A DNA stretch of 64,000 nucleotides from the NCBI GenBank assembly GCA_029260495.1, contig JAJDDD010000021.1, forward strand, positions 17,819-81,818, written 5' to 3'. This document shows positions 44,916 through 53,808 of this stretch, piece after piece (within the stretch, counting starts at the first letter, position 1; each line of letters begins with the position of its first letter). The position numbers were made by a program, and so were the translations under genes. The notes beneath the pieces were generated by a model that did not search any database, was not told the DNA's origin, and saw only the letters and a list, made by a program, of their open reading frames with translations. This DNA is from Phycisphaerales bacterium (GTDB lineage Bacteria; Planctomycetota; Phycisphaerae; Phycisphaerales; UBA1924).

Positions 44916-47900
44916 TCAGTGTCCTGTCCACAAAACGGGAGTATTCAAGTCGCCGCATGCGCACGCCTGCTCACGAATCGCGCACAACTGCATCCACAAC
45001 TCACCAAGAGAACTACCCACAACGCTCCCAATCGCGCGCGCGCCGGCGGCATCTCGCTCATCCGACAGAACTGCGCCGTCGGACAGAATCATCATGCGCT
45101 CGCGCCAATCGCGCCGCCTCGCCAGCGCCGGTTTCCCCAAAGGCACGATACGCTCACCCTCAACCGGAGCCGGCAGTTGATCAATGACGCCGGCGCCGGC
45201 GAGGAGAAGCCAGCGGTCGAAGAAGGATTCGATCTCACTATAGACTGCGTCGCGGCGCACTATGCGCGGGACGACCCATGTCCGGGGCAGACCACCCACC
45301 GTGTTGCGGGCGCTCAGCAGCCATTCCACATTGTTCAATGCTTCCTGAAAACGATCGGCGCCGGTGAGTTGGGCGTAAGTCGGCGCGGTCGCGGCGTGAA
45401 GATCGACACTGATGATGTCGGGTTCGGCGTTGAGGAGCGTTTGAATAGATTCTTGGGGCGCGAGGGCTTCTGTGCGCACATGTACGCCGGCGATTCCCGC
45501 TTGACGAGCGGCGCGGATGATGGGCGCGAGGTCAGGATGGAGGAGTGGATCGCCGAACCCGCTGAGTGTGACCACGGCGTCTTCACGGACGGCGGCGAGT
45601 TGAGAAAAAATATTTGTCGCCAGTTCGATCGACATGTCCGGGCGGTTGGCGGCAGCGTTCGCGGGCGTCGCGCGGCGCGGTGTGATTTCGAGGATGAGAT
45701 GATTGGGCGCCGGCGCGATGACTTCTTCGGTGTGCTCGGCGTTGTCATGGTGTGCTGAGCGTGTGTCAGCGATGAAGCGCGTAAGCCTGTCGCGCGTTTC
45801 GGGTTTGACTTTGACGCAGAGGTGATGAGCGATGGGGTCCGACTGGGGTTTTAGGGGCATGTAGCCGAGCAGGCCGCCGACAGTGGCGAAGGCGCCTGCG
45901 TCGTGTGCGCTGTTTGCAAAGTCAGTGAGGATGTTGCAGTCGATCAGGCAGGGGGCGAGGCCGGGGGGCGCCTGCGAGAAGACGATGCGGTGGCGATCGG
46001 GCGCCTCAGTGTGGCGGGTGATGATTTCATCGCAGAGTGTTGATTCGATTCGGGACCAGTCGGCTCCGAGCGCGAGGGCAGCGGTGAAGTCGTGCTTTTG
46101 AAGAGCGGACGCCATCTCACGGGGGGCGATGATCTCGTCGTAGCAGGTCATGGAGCAGAGGCCGCCGCGCCATGAGGAGGAGGCGAAAAGACGGGCAGGG
46201 CGCAGGCGATCGAGGCGGGCGCGGATGAGTTCAAGATCGACGGGTTCGAGGATAATGCGCAGATTGGGGATGGGATTCTCGGTCAGCGCAGCGTAATCGT
46301 CGGAGTTGTTCACGAGCAGAATGGCGGCATCAAGAGCGGGGACTGCTGCGAGGCGCGAGAGAGTGGCGCGGAGTTGATCGTGCGAAAGATTGCGCTTCCA
46401 GCCGAGCGATGAGCGATCAGGATCGACGAACATGCAGGCAGCGACGCGCGGAGCGGTGTGAGATTCAGGCGAACTTACAGCGCGCTTGAGGGCTGGGGAT
46501 CGTTTGCGCGGTGAGCGCGCGGCGTCGCCTTCAATCTCGCGCAATGATTCTTCGATGAGCCTGGCGAGGGCGGCGGCGGCGTCAGCGATCCATTCGACGT
46601 TGGTGATGTCGCGCTGGAGCTGGCGTTGTTGGCGTTCGACTGGAGAAAGGTCATCGGTGAGACGGATGTCACGATCAGAGCGGATGCGCTTGTAGGCGCC
46701 GGTCTGATTGAGGCGCTGCACAGCGCGGTAGCCGGGGTCGATCGCTTCAACTTCATCGCGGAGTGTGTATATCTGGCGGATCAGCTCGTTGGCGCGGGTG
46801 TGATCGTCATGAAGCTCACCAACGCGCTCAAGGAGCGCAATCGTCTTGCGGCTGACGCTTTCAACGCGAACAGCCTGCGCACGAACGTCGCGAAGGCGCT
46901 GGTCGAGCGCCTGGCGCCGGCGCTTGCTCAGGGCGGGCGTTGGCGCGGGGATGTGCGGGAGTGGAAGCGCGGCGGCGACATGGTTATCGAGAAAGTCGCG
47001 CAACGGCTGAGGCGTGGTGTGCTGCTTGGCGACGCCCCCTTCGGTGGCGTCGATGATGATGCGGCCGCTAGCGGAGTCTGCTTTGAAATCGCGCTCGAAC
47101 TGGGCGAGGTAGGTCGCCATCTGCTCGTCGGTGTAGATGGGACGGCCGAGTTGGTCTTCTGTTTTGTGGAGTGTGGCGCGGGCGCGCACGATGCGCTGCC
47201 ATTCCATCATTTCGAGTGTGTTGAATGGGTTGAGTTCGGCGGCCCAGACGTTGTGGATGGCGGCGTCTTTGGCGTAGTACTGGCCGTCGGTGAAGCCGAG
47301 ATCCTGGCCGATGAATGCGATGGGGTTGGCGCCCATGTGCTGAGCGAGGTAGAAGGCGAGGTGGGCGACGGTGGCGCCTGCGGGAAGCTCGCCGTGCTGG
47401 CCTGCGATTGTTTCGCCGAGCAGTTCATCAAGGGCGGCGTCGCCGACACAGCGGAGAGCGCCGGGGAAGGAATCGAGAATGATGGGGTGGGCTTTGGGTT
47501 CGGCGACGAGTGTGACGCCGGCGACAAGATCGGGCGTAAGATTTTCGTAGAAGCGGCCGCTGATTTCGTGGTAATCGAGTGCGGTGACAAAGTGCGGGCG
47601 GACGCCGGCAGCGAGAAGGGGCTTCAGCGCCGTCTGCACGGCGATGATGAGGCAGCGCTCGCGCACGAGAGGATCCGCGAGCAGGTGGATGTTTCTTTGG
47701 AGGCTTGGACCGGCGGAAACGATGATCGCGGGACGATCTGCACAGAGATTCCCAAGGTCGGCAACACCGGCGCCTGTTCCTGTGGCGCTGTAGCGCTCCG
47801 CGTTGAGCAACAGGTTGCGCAGTGTGATTTCAGTCTGCACCATTGTGGTGACGACGACGGTGCGCACGGAAGAGACGATGCGAGCGAAACGGTCAGCGAA

Positions 47901-48473
47901 ACGTGTCGCGGCATCGCCGAGGCGCAGCTTGCTGGGTGGGTGTTCGAGGATTTCGACACCCATCGCGAGAACGCCTTCTGCGCCTGAAGTGACTTGCGAC
48001 ATCGACGCGGAGTCTTCAGGGTCGGTGAGGAAGACGACGTTGGTTGAGGCGAGCCATTCGGAGTGATCAATATTTTCAAAGACTGCGCGAAGGAGGGGAA
48101 GATCAGGCTCGAAGACGATGATGAGGCCGTCGCGTTTGACGCGCTGTGCGAGAGTTGCGACGTGGTGGCCGACGCCGAACCCGAGGACGGCGACGGTGGC
48201 TGCTTTCTTGAGGTTGACGCGATCCGCGAGGCGCTGGGCTTCAACGAGGGGCTGGCGCTTGCTTGCGAGGGCTCTGCTGGCGTAAATGGCGGCGAGGGCG
48301 TGTTCGTCGTCGGTCGGGATGAAGTCAATATCATCGGCAGGCGGAGTTTGGCGGATCAGGGCAGCGACATGGGGCGAAGAACCTGAGAGGGCAGTGAGGT
48401 TGGCTTCGAGGAGTGTGGAGGAGTTGCTGGGAGCAGTTGGCGATTGGCTGACGAGGTTGGTGGTGGACGGCAT
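44916..48473 (-). CDS. Maf-type flagellin glycosyltransferase fused to nucleotidyltransferase-like and degenerate radical SAM-like regions
   Basis: An 1185-residue fusion. Residues about 60-480 match motility accessory factor (Maf/DUF115, MptE-like fold): Val-Ser-Ala-Gly-Pro-Ser-Leu near 250, Ala-Val-Gln-Thr-Ala-Leu-Lys-Pro-Leu, and Ile-Ala-Phe-Ile-Gly-Gln-Asp-Leu-Gly-Phe. A helical, coiled-coil-like stretch follows (500-660). Residues about 690-915 look like a NTP-transferase-type domain. Residues about 925-1185 resemble a radical SAM TIM barrel (Leu-Ser-Gly-Phe-Gly-Asp-Pro-Leu-Leu-His-Pro near 970) plus SPASM-like tail, but the place of the CxxxCxxC cluster (932-943) has no cysteine. It leads the neuA-neuB-neuC operon, so it probably transfers the CMP-activated sugar to flagellin. 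Confidence 0.82.
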   Translation of the reverse strand: MPSTTNLVSQSPTAPSNSSTLLEANLTALSGSSPHVAALIRQTPPADDIDFIPTDDEHALAAIYASRALASKRQPLVEAQRLADRVNLKKAATVAVLGFGVGHHVATLAQRVKRDGLIIVFEPDLPLLRAVFENIDHSEWLASTNVVFLTDPEDSASMSQVTSGAEGVLAMGVEILEHPPSKLRLGDAATRFADRFARIVSSVRTVVVTTMVQTEITLRNLLLNAERYSATGTGAGVADLGNLCADRPAIIVSAGPSLQRNIHLLADPLVRERCLIIAVQTALKPLLAAGVRPHFVTALDYHEISGRFYENLTPDLVAGVTLVAEPKAHPIILDSFPGALRCVGDAALDELLGETIAGQHGELPAGATVAHLAFYLAQHMGANPIAFIGQDLGFTDGQYYAKDAAIHNVWAAELNPFNTLEMMEWQRIVRARATLHKTEDQLGRPIYTDEQMATYLAQFERDFKADSASGRIIIDATEGGVAKQHTTPQPLRDFLDNHVAAALPLPHIPAPTPALSKRRRQALDQRLRDVRAQAVRVESVSRKTIALLERVGELHDDHTRANELIRQIYTLRDEVEAIDPGYRAVQRLNQTGAYKRIRSDRDIRLTDDLSPVERQQRQLQRDITNVEWIADAAAALARLIEESLREIEGDAARSPRKRSPALKRAVSSPESHTAPRVAACMFVDPDRSSLGWKRNLSHDQLRATLSRLAAVPALDAAILLVNNSDDYAALTENPIPNLRIILEPVDLELIRARLDRLRPARLFASSSWRGGLCSMTCYDEIIAPREMASALQKHDFTAALALGADWSRIESTLCDEIITRHTEAPDRHRIVFSQAPPGLAPCLIDCNILTDFANSAHDAGAFATVGGLLGYMPLKPQSDPIAHHLCVKVKPETRDRLTRFIADTRSAHHDNAEHTEEVIAPAPNHLILEITPRRATPANAAANRPDMSIELATNIFSQLAAVREDAVVTLSGFGDPLLHPDLAPIIRAARQAGIAGVHVRTEALAPQESIQTLLNAEPDIISVDLHAATAPTYAQLTGADRFQEALNNVEWLLSARNTVGGLPRTWVVPRIVRRDAVYSEIESFFDRWLLLAGAGVIDQLPAPVEGERIVPLGKPALARRRDWRERMMILSDGAVLSDERDAAGARAIGSVVGSSLGELWMQLCAIREQACACGDLNTPVLWTGH

Positions 48474-48592
48474 GGGGCGCTCGATGGAGGGAATGTGTGC
48501 GCGAAGAATGGGCGCAGGACAACTAAATATCGGGGCGGGGCGAGGGAAGGCTGCAGGAATGAGGGAGCTTTTCAGAAAGAATGGAGAGCCCG

Positions 48593-49252
48593 ATGCGTGG
48601 AATGATTGAGATATTGGCGACGATTCCGAGACTGCCCGAGGCGCCGTTGGTCGAGAGGCTGTTGTTTGAGTCGCCGTGGCCGCTGGCGGGGATGGCGGTA
48701 GTGATTGGTGTGATTGCTGCGGTGATGTTGAATCGGCGCGGGCGCGGAGCAGCGGCTCTGGGAGCGGGCGTTGGCGGGCTGGCGCTTGCGGCGGCGCTGG
48801 TTGTGATGGCGGGCGCTGTGGTGACGGATCGGGAGGAGATTGGACGCCGGAGCAGCGCGTTTGTGGAGGCGGTTGCAGCAGGAGACGCGATGGCGGCGGA
48901 GGAGCTGTTGCTTGAGGACGTTTCGCTGCGGGTTGGCGAGGAGGCGCCGGCGGGGAACTGGCGGGCAGCGATTTTGGGAGCGGTTCAGACAGCCCATCGT
49001 GAATATGGGATCGAGGCGGCTTCGATGGGGAATGTGCAAACGTCGGCGACGGAGGGCGGTTTTGGGAGATCGGTCTTTCGGGTGACAGCGCGGGCGAGCG
49101 CGGGGTTTCCGAGTGTGAGTTGGTGGAAGCTGGATTGGCGACGGGATCATGATGAGAAGTGGCGGATTGAGGTGATGCGATGCCTCGAGATCAACGGTCG
49201 CGAGCCGGGCGCGTGGCTGACGGAACAGATTCGGGCGCTGGGGCGGGGATGA
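48593..49252 (+). CDS. Membrane-anchored protein with NTF2-like C-terminal region, unknown
   Basis: A 219-residue protein. Two hydrophobic segments (about 29-45 and 52-75) anchor it near the N-terminus; the rest (about 85-219) has the alpha+beta pattern of a SnoaL/NTF2-like fold, starting with a helix Ala-Phe-Val-Glu-Ala-Val-Ala-Ala-Gly-Asp-Ala-Met-Ala-Ala-Glu-Glu-Leu-Leu and ending in Trp-Arg-Ile-Glu-Val. GGAG eight bases before ATG 48593 sets the start. It is divergent from the Maf gene. Function is not recognised; the NTF2 assignment is from pattern only. Confidence 0.65.
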   Translation: MRGMIEILATIPRLPEAPLVERLLFESPWPLAGMAVVIGVIAAVMLNRRGRGAAALGAGVGGLALAAALVVMAGAVVTDREEIGRRSSAFVEAVAAGDAMAAEELLLEDVSLRVGEEAPAGNWRAAILGAVQTAHREYGIEAASMGNVQTSATEGGFGRSVFRVTARASAGFPSVSWWKLDWRRDHDEKWRIEVMRCLEINGREPGAWLTEQIRALGRG

Positions 49253-49449
49253 CGCCGCGAGCGCATTGACAAGTGGATTGCCCGTCAGTTTTGTTTGTAT
49301 TTTGTTTGGATAATCGCTCATTTCATGTAGGGAATGCGCGCGTGGCGCTGTAGCATGGCTTTCAGAGGTTCCGGACTGGCCCCGTGGAGTTGCTGCGAGG
49401 CTTTGTGCAGATAGCGCGAACGAAACAGACCACGCGATGGGAGCGAACG

Positions 49450-50910
49450 ATGAAGTTGATAGCGATGACGGGTGCAGCGGGGCTAGCGCTGGGATGGGCC
49501 GTAGCGGGGACGGCGACGGCGCAGTGGGTGAGCTTCACCGATGAGACGGCGACGCGGCTGACGTTGACGAGTGTTGGGGCGGGCGATGGGCAGGAGAAGG
49601 ACATCGCGAGTGGGGATCTGGATCGGGATGGGGATCTGGACATCATCGTTGTGCGCAAGGCGCCGTTCTCGAACCCTGGGCCGGATACGCATGTGCTGTT
49701 GATGAACGACGGGACGGGGCTGGTTGAGCAAACGGGCACACTGGCGGCGGATTTGTTGATTCCTTCTGATGCGCGGGATGTTTTGATTGCGGATTTGGAT
49801 GGGGACTTGTGGCCTGACGTTGTGATTTGCAACACGTTTGATAATCCGCCGCGATATCTCAGGAATATGGGCAACGATGGGATGGGTGTGTGGCTGGGTC
49901 TTGATGAGGAGACGGCGACGCGGTTTCCGTCGCTGCCGCCGTTGCTCGGGCAGAGTCCTGGGCCGCTGTTTTGCGCTGTGTGGGCGGAGGATGTGACAGG
50001 GAACGGCGCGCGGGATTTGTATTTCGGCAACTACAACCCCGGCGGGACGGCGACGGAGGATGTGCTCTTCATCAACGACGGGACCGGGCACTTTACGAAT
50101 GAGACGGTGGCGCGGATGGGGGATCGGCGGAGGTCGGCGTTCGCCAGCGGTGTGGAAATCCACGACATGAACGGCGACGGATTCAACGACATTGTGAAGA
50201 TTTCGACGCTGTTTGCGGTGACGCCGTGGAACACCAATGGGATTTTCATCTGCTTCAATAATGGCGCCGGTGTTTTTGACACGACGGCGTTTCAGACGGT
50301 GACGACGGCGCAGCCGTACATGCTGACGGTTGGCGATCTGAATGACGACCAGATGATGGACATCTACGTCGCGAGCGACGATGAGGATCTTGTGAAGATG
50401 GCGCAGTCCGTCAATGGCGACGGGACGATCAACTACCAGACGACAGTGCTGACGTCAGCGATTTCGCCCAGAACCAGACGATTTGGCGGGAATACGAAGT
50501 TTGTTGACATCGACAGCGACGGTGATCTGGATGCAGCGGTGGCGCCGGTGGATGTTGATATCCAGAACTGCACCGGGCCATTGGCAGGGGAGTTTTGCCT
50601 GCTGCGCAATGACGGAACGGGAACGATGGATGATCCGTATGCGATCGACACTGAAATCCATGTTCGGCCGCATGATTATACTTTTGTGGACATCAACAAC
50701 GATGGGTGCATGGATATTTTCATGGGGCTGTGCACGGGATGGCAGGTGTTTATTCAGAGCAACTGCGCCGTTGGCGGCTGTCCCTGGGATTTGAATGGCG
50801 ATGGGTTTGTGCTTTCAGCTGACCTGGCGATTGTGCTGGGCGCGTGGAACGCGCCGTACCTGAGCGCCGATGTGGCGCAGCTGTTGGGCTCGTGGGGCGC
50901 CTGTCCGTAA
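49450..50910 (+). CDS. Secreted FG-GAP/VCBS repeat protein with dockerin-like C-terminus
   Basis: A 486-residue exported protein with a signal peptide (about 1-25). Repeated Asp-x-Asp-Gly-Asp calcium-binding loops (Asp-Leu-Asp-Arg-Asp-Gly-Asp-Leu-Asp, Asp-Met-Asn-Gly-Asp-Gly-Phe, Asp-Ile-Asp-Ser-Asp-Gly-Asp) form FG-GAP/VCBS blades of a beta-propeller. The last 40 residues carry Asp-Leu-Asn-Gly-Asp-Gly-Phe-Val, Ala-Asp-Leu-Ala-Ile-Val-Leu-Gly-Ala-Trp and a second Leu-Leu-Gly-Ser-Trp-Gly segment, a dockerin-like tail I associate with Phycisphaerae secreted proteins. GGGAG precedes the ATG at 49450. A TTGACA at 49266 may belong to its promoter, but no good -10 is seen. Confidence 0.85.
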   Translation: MKLIAMTGAAGLALGWAVAGTATAQWVSFTDETATRLTLTSVGAGDGQEKDIASGDLDRDGDLDIIVVRKAPFSNPGPDTHVLLMNDGTGLVEQTGTLAADLLIPSDARDVLIADLDGDLWPDVVICNTFDNPPRYLRNMGNDGMGVWLGLDEETATRFPSLPPLLGQSPGPLFCAVWAEDVTGNGARDLYFGNYNPGGTATEDVLFINDGTGHFTNETVARMGDRRRSAFASGVEIHDMNGDGFNDIVKISTLFAVTPWNTNGIFICFNNGAGVFDTTAFQTVTTAQPYMLTVGDLNDDQMMDIYVASDDEDLVKMAQSVNGDGTINYQTTVLTSAISPRTRRFGGNTKFVDIDSDGDLDAAVAPVDVDIQNCTGPLAGEFCLLRNDGTGTMDDPYAIDTEIHVRPHDYTFVDINNDGCMDIFMGLCTGWQVFIQSNCAVGGCPWDLNGDGFVLSADLAIVLGAWNAPYLSADVAQLLGSWGACP

Positions 50911-50934
50911 ATCGTTCACCGGGGGATTGACATC

Positions 50935-52032
50935 GTGATGCAGCGTTTTCCTGCTCCGCGTGGTCGCGGGGCCGCCATCTCGCCGGGCAATCGTTTTGAG
51001 CGCGCGCATCTGACGGTGCTGGGTGAGCATCTTGACGATGAGTTTCGTGAATCTCCCGACGGGAAGCAGATTCCCACCCGCGTGCTGGCGGATCGCACGC
51101 GCACGATCATTAATAAGGTTGACAGTCCTGATCTCGGATTCAACTGGACGATCAACCCGTATCGCGGGTGTGAGCATGGGTGTATTTACTGCTACGCCCG
51201 GCCGACGCATGAAACGCTGGGATTTTCGTGCGGGCTTGATTTCGAGACGAACATTGTCGCCAAAGTTGAGGCGCCGAAGCTTTTGCGGCGCGAGCTTGGC
51301 GCGAAAAAATGGATGGGTGAAACGATTGTGATGTCCGGTGTGACGGATGCGTATCAGCCGATTGAGCGGAAGATGCGCATCACGCGAGATTGTCTGGAGG
51401 TGATGGCGGAGTTTGCGCAGCCGGTGTCGATCATCACAAAGAACCGGCTGATTCTTCGTGATCTTGATTTCCTTAGCGAACTGCATTCGCATCAGGCGGC
51501 AGCGGTGGCGGTCAGCCTGACGACGCTCGACAATAAACTGGCGTCGGCGATGGAGCCACGCGCTGCGAGTCCGCGGGAGCGACTGGAGACAGTTCGCGAG
51601 TTGGCTCAGGCCGGGCTTCCGGTGGCTGTGATGACGGCGCCGATCATTCCCGGGTTGAACGACTATGAAATTCCATCGCTGCTTGAGGCGGCGGCGGACG
51701 CGGGCGCCAAGAGCGCCGGGATGATTCTTCTGCGTTTACCCTACCAGGTGAAGGACTTGTTTTTGGAGTGGCTGGGCAGGACGTTTCCGGATCGTGCGGC
51801 GAAGGTGGAATCATTGATTCGGGAAGCGCGAGATGGCGAACTGAGCGATGCAACATTTGGGAAACGCTTTCGCGGGACGGGCGCCCGGGCGGAGCAAATT
51901 CAGGCGACGTTTGATCTGTTTCATCGACGGCATGGGTTTTCCAACGAGCGGACTCCTCTTTCGAGCGCTGAGTTTCTCAGGCGAAAGGCGCGGCGACCCG
52001 GCACGCAGCTTGACCTGTTCGGATCTGCTTAG
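50935..52032 (+). CDS. PA0069-type radical SAM protein
   Basis: A 365-residue radical SAM enzyme. The cluster motif Gly-Cys-Glu-His-Gly-Cys-Ile-Tyr-Cys-Tyr-Ala-Arg places the three cysteines at 79, 83 and 86 (numbered from GTG 50935). The preceding Asn-Pro-Tyr-Arg and the general layout fit the PA0069/SplB-like family, whose reaction is not established. The first codon may be GTG 50935 or the next ATG at 50938. It follows the FG-GAP gene by 24 bases in the same direction, but a functional link is unlikely. Confidence 0.9.
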   Translation: MMQRFPAPRGRGAAISPGNRFERAHLTVLGEHLDDEFRESPDGKQIPTRVLADRTRTIINKVDSPDLGFNWTINPYRGCEHGCIYCYARPTHETLGFSCGLDFETNIVAKVEAPKLLRRELGAKKWMGETIVMSGVTDAYQPIERKMRITRDCLEVMAEFAQPVSIITKNRLILRDLDFLSELHSHQAAAVAVSLTTLDNKLASAMEPRAASPRERLETVRELAQAGLPVAVMTAPIIPGLNDYEIPSLLEAAADAGAKSAGMILLRLPYQVKDLFLEWLGRTFPDRAAKVESLIREARDGELSDATFGKRFRGTGARAEQIQATFDLFHRRHGFSNERTPLSSAEFLRRKARRPGTQLDLFGSA

Positions 52033-52065
52033 AAGGACGCGCTGGCAGCGAGCGCGACTCTTTGT

Positions 52066-53181
52066 ATGCTTCGCAGCAAGACGATGTCATTTCAGCGCAA
52101 AGGACTGAAGCAAGTGGTGGTGGCGGGAGCGGCGATTGCGCTCGCGCTGTCGCTGACGGGGTGCTCCGGGCCGGAGCGCCCGCGCGTTCGGATTGGCTCG
52201 CTGCCTTTTCCAGGGGTGTTCACTCTGTATGCGGAGGCGGATCCTGATGATCTGGGGTCGCATCAATACGCAGCGCCGCTTTTTGGAGGACAAGAGGTCG
52301 AGAGAGGCACGATCTACACTGAGCGGGCGGGTTTTCTGGACATTGCGCATATTCGGATGACGATTGATTGGGCGCGCTATTGCGCCACAGTGGTTGAGCC
52401 GGGGCTGATTGATGGGCGCGACATGATTCGTGTCGTCGGGCCGGACATGACGTGTTATGACCTCACGATTGCGTACCCCGATGGGTGGAGGGCGAGTTTG
52501 CGCACGGAGCGCGAGATGCACGCGCGTGAGTTGAGCGCGGCGCTTGGGCAACGACTGGCGTACTTGATCGTCACCTGGCATGAGATCGCGACGTGGCACG
52601 GGTATAAGACGACGATTATCGTGCCAGAAGATGGGTCAGCGTTCACCTACGATGACGTGGCGTCACATGCGGTGGGGGTGCGCATCGCCGCTGACGCGCT
52701 GGCTGACAGAGCAGCTGATAAAGATGAGAGAACAACTGAGCTCTTGAAGGCTGAGCTGAACCGGCTCGGCGTTGTGCCGGTGAGCGAGATGCGCGATCGC
52801 ATTGAACTGGCGAAGAAGAAGCTGTGGCGCGGAGGGTTTGTCATCAAGCGACAGCTTGATATTGGGCTTGAGACTGGCGCGGTTCGGCCGTGGCTTGTCG
52901 ATGATGAAGGCGTTGGATTCGGGATGCCAATCGCGACGCCGCGCCTGACTGGAGCGCTGCGCACGAGTGATGATGGGCCGGAGCTTCGACGTGTTGAGAT
53001 TATCGCTGACTTCATGGAGCGGGCCCGAATTGCGGGGAGTCTTCCGGGACGGCCGCGCCGATTTGATGTGGATGCGCATCTGAAGTTGATTCTGACGGAG
53101 GTGCGGGCGGAGATGATTAATGAGCTGGATGCGGACGCAGTGGGAGTTGCGTCCTTAGATGCGCATCAGTTTGATGAGTGA
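52066..53181 (+). CDS. Lipoprotein, possibly DUF4056-like
   Basis: A 371-residue exported protein. The signal sequence ends with the lipobox Leu-Thr-Gly-Cys (Cys about residue 33), so it is lipid-anchored. The mature region includes Gly-Phe-Leu-Asp-Ile-Ala-His-Ile-Arg, Thr-Trp-His-Glu-Ile-Ala-Thr-Trp-His-Gly-Tyr-Lys and Ser-His-Ala-Val-Gly, which I recall from the DUF4056 family; this match is from memory. The His-Glu pair could be a metal-binding or catalytic site, untested. The start may be ATG 52066 or the ATG six codons on. Confidence 0.75.
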   Translation: MLRSKTMSFQRKGLKQVVVAGAAIALALSLTGCSGPERPRVRIGSLPFPGVFTLYAEADPDDLGSHQYAAPLFGGQEVERGTIYTERAGFLDIAHIRMTIDWARYCATVVEPGLIDGRDMIRVVGPDMTCYDLTIAYPDGWRASLRTEREMHARELSAALGQRLAYLIVTWHEIATWHGYKTTIIVPEDGSAFTYDDVASHAVGVRIAADALADRAADKDERTTELLKAELNRLGVVPVSEMRDRIELAKKKLWRGGFVIKRQLDIGLETGAVRPWLVDDEGVGFGMPIATPRLTGALRTSDDGPELRRVEIIADFMERARIAGSLPGRPRRFDVDAHLKLILTEVRAEMINELDADAVGVASLDAHQFDE

Positions 53182-53272
53182 TTCCGCCAAGGGCGGGTAA
53201 GCTTGATCGGCGATGCGATGCGCTCTAGGCTTCTGCCAGTTTGTTTCAAGGTTTTAGGAATGGAGGCACATC

Positions 53273-53484
53273 ATGCACAATAACCACGACGAGTTTTTCT
53301 TTTGATGTCGAGCCAATCAGCAAGCGGCGACGAGGCTTCCCCTCCGAGACGCATGTCAAGCGCGGAGTTCGAGTCGTTCATGGTGACAAGGAGCTGCTGG
53401 AAAAGCTCGGGCGCAATGACCTATGCCCGTGTGGCTCGGGGCTGCGGTTTCAAGAAGTGCTGCCTGAAGAGCGGCCGATTTTGA
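53273..53484 (+). pseudogene. SEC-C motif zinc protein gene with two +1 frameshifts
   Basis: ATG at 53273 has an excellent GGAGG six bases upstream. In its frame a TGA follows after ten codons (TTT TGA). Dropping one T restores Asp-Val-Glu-Pro and leads to [12 protein letters not shown], the first half of a SEC-C zinc motif. A second single base dropped at TTTC restores Lys-Lys-Cys-Cys-Leu-Lys, the second half. Corrected length is exactly 70 codons (212 minus 2 bases). SEC-C motifs bind zinc and mediate SecB or ribosome contacts. Causes could be decay, sequencing error, or recoding at UUU; see findings. Confidence 0.7.
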
Positions 53485-53611
53485 CGGCAGCAATCGGGCG
53501 GACTACTTCAGAGAATGATTTTGCATAAAAGTTCGACCTGCGAAAGCGATCCTGCGATGGATCGCTTTTTTACTGCTCGCGCGCCGCGGGACTGACCGGG
53601 GTCGATGGAAA

Positions 53612-53684
53612 TGGGCAGTCCCGGACTTGAACCGGGGACACCGGCATTTTCAGTGCCGTGCTCTACCAACTGAGCTAACTGCCC
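53612..53684 (-). tRNA. tRNA-Phe (GAA)
   Basis: On the minus strand a 73-base cloverleaf begins GGGCAGT (53684) and closes with ACTGCCC plus discriminator A (53612). The D-arm reads AGCTCAGTTGGTAGAGC, the anticodon loop CTGAAAA gives GAA, and the T-arm holds GGTTCAAGTCC. All arms pair well. CCA is not encoded. Confidence 0.97.
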
Positions 53685-53808
53685 GAGATATTCCCGCTGA
53701 GAATCCAACCCAAAGCTGGCGGGGCGGGGTCGAGACTCTACCACCGGGCTGAAGGGCGGGCAAGACCCTCGCTGCGCAGCGAGCGGACGACGTACCATCG
53801 CAGCGGAA

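Noticed and set aside
46626..47987. A 453-codon plus-strand open frame opposite the Maf gene
   Set aside because: Gly/Val/Asp-rich shadow of the Maf frame; the Maf frame has clear family motifs on the other strand.
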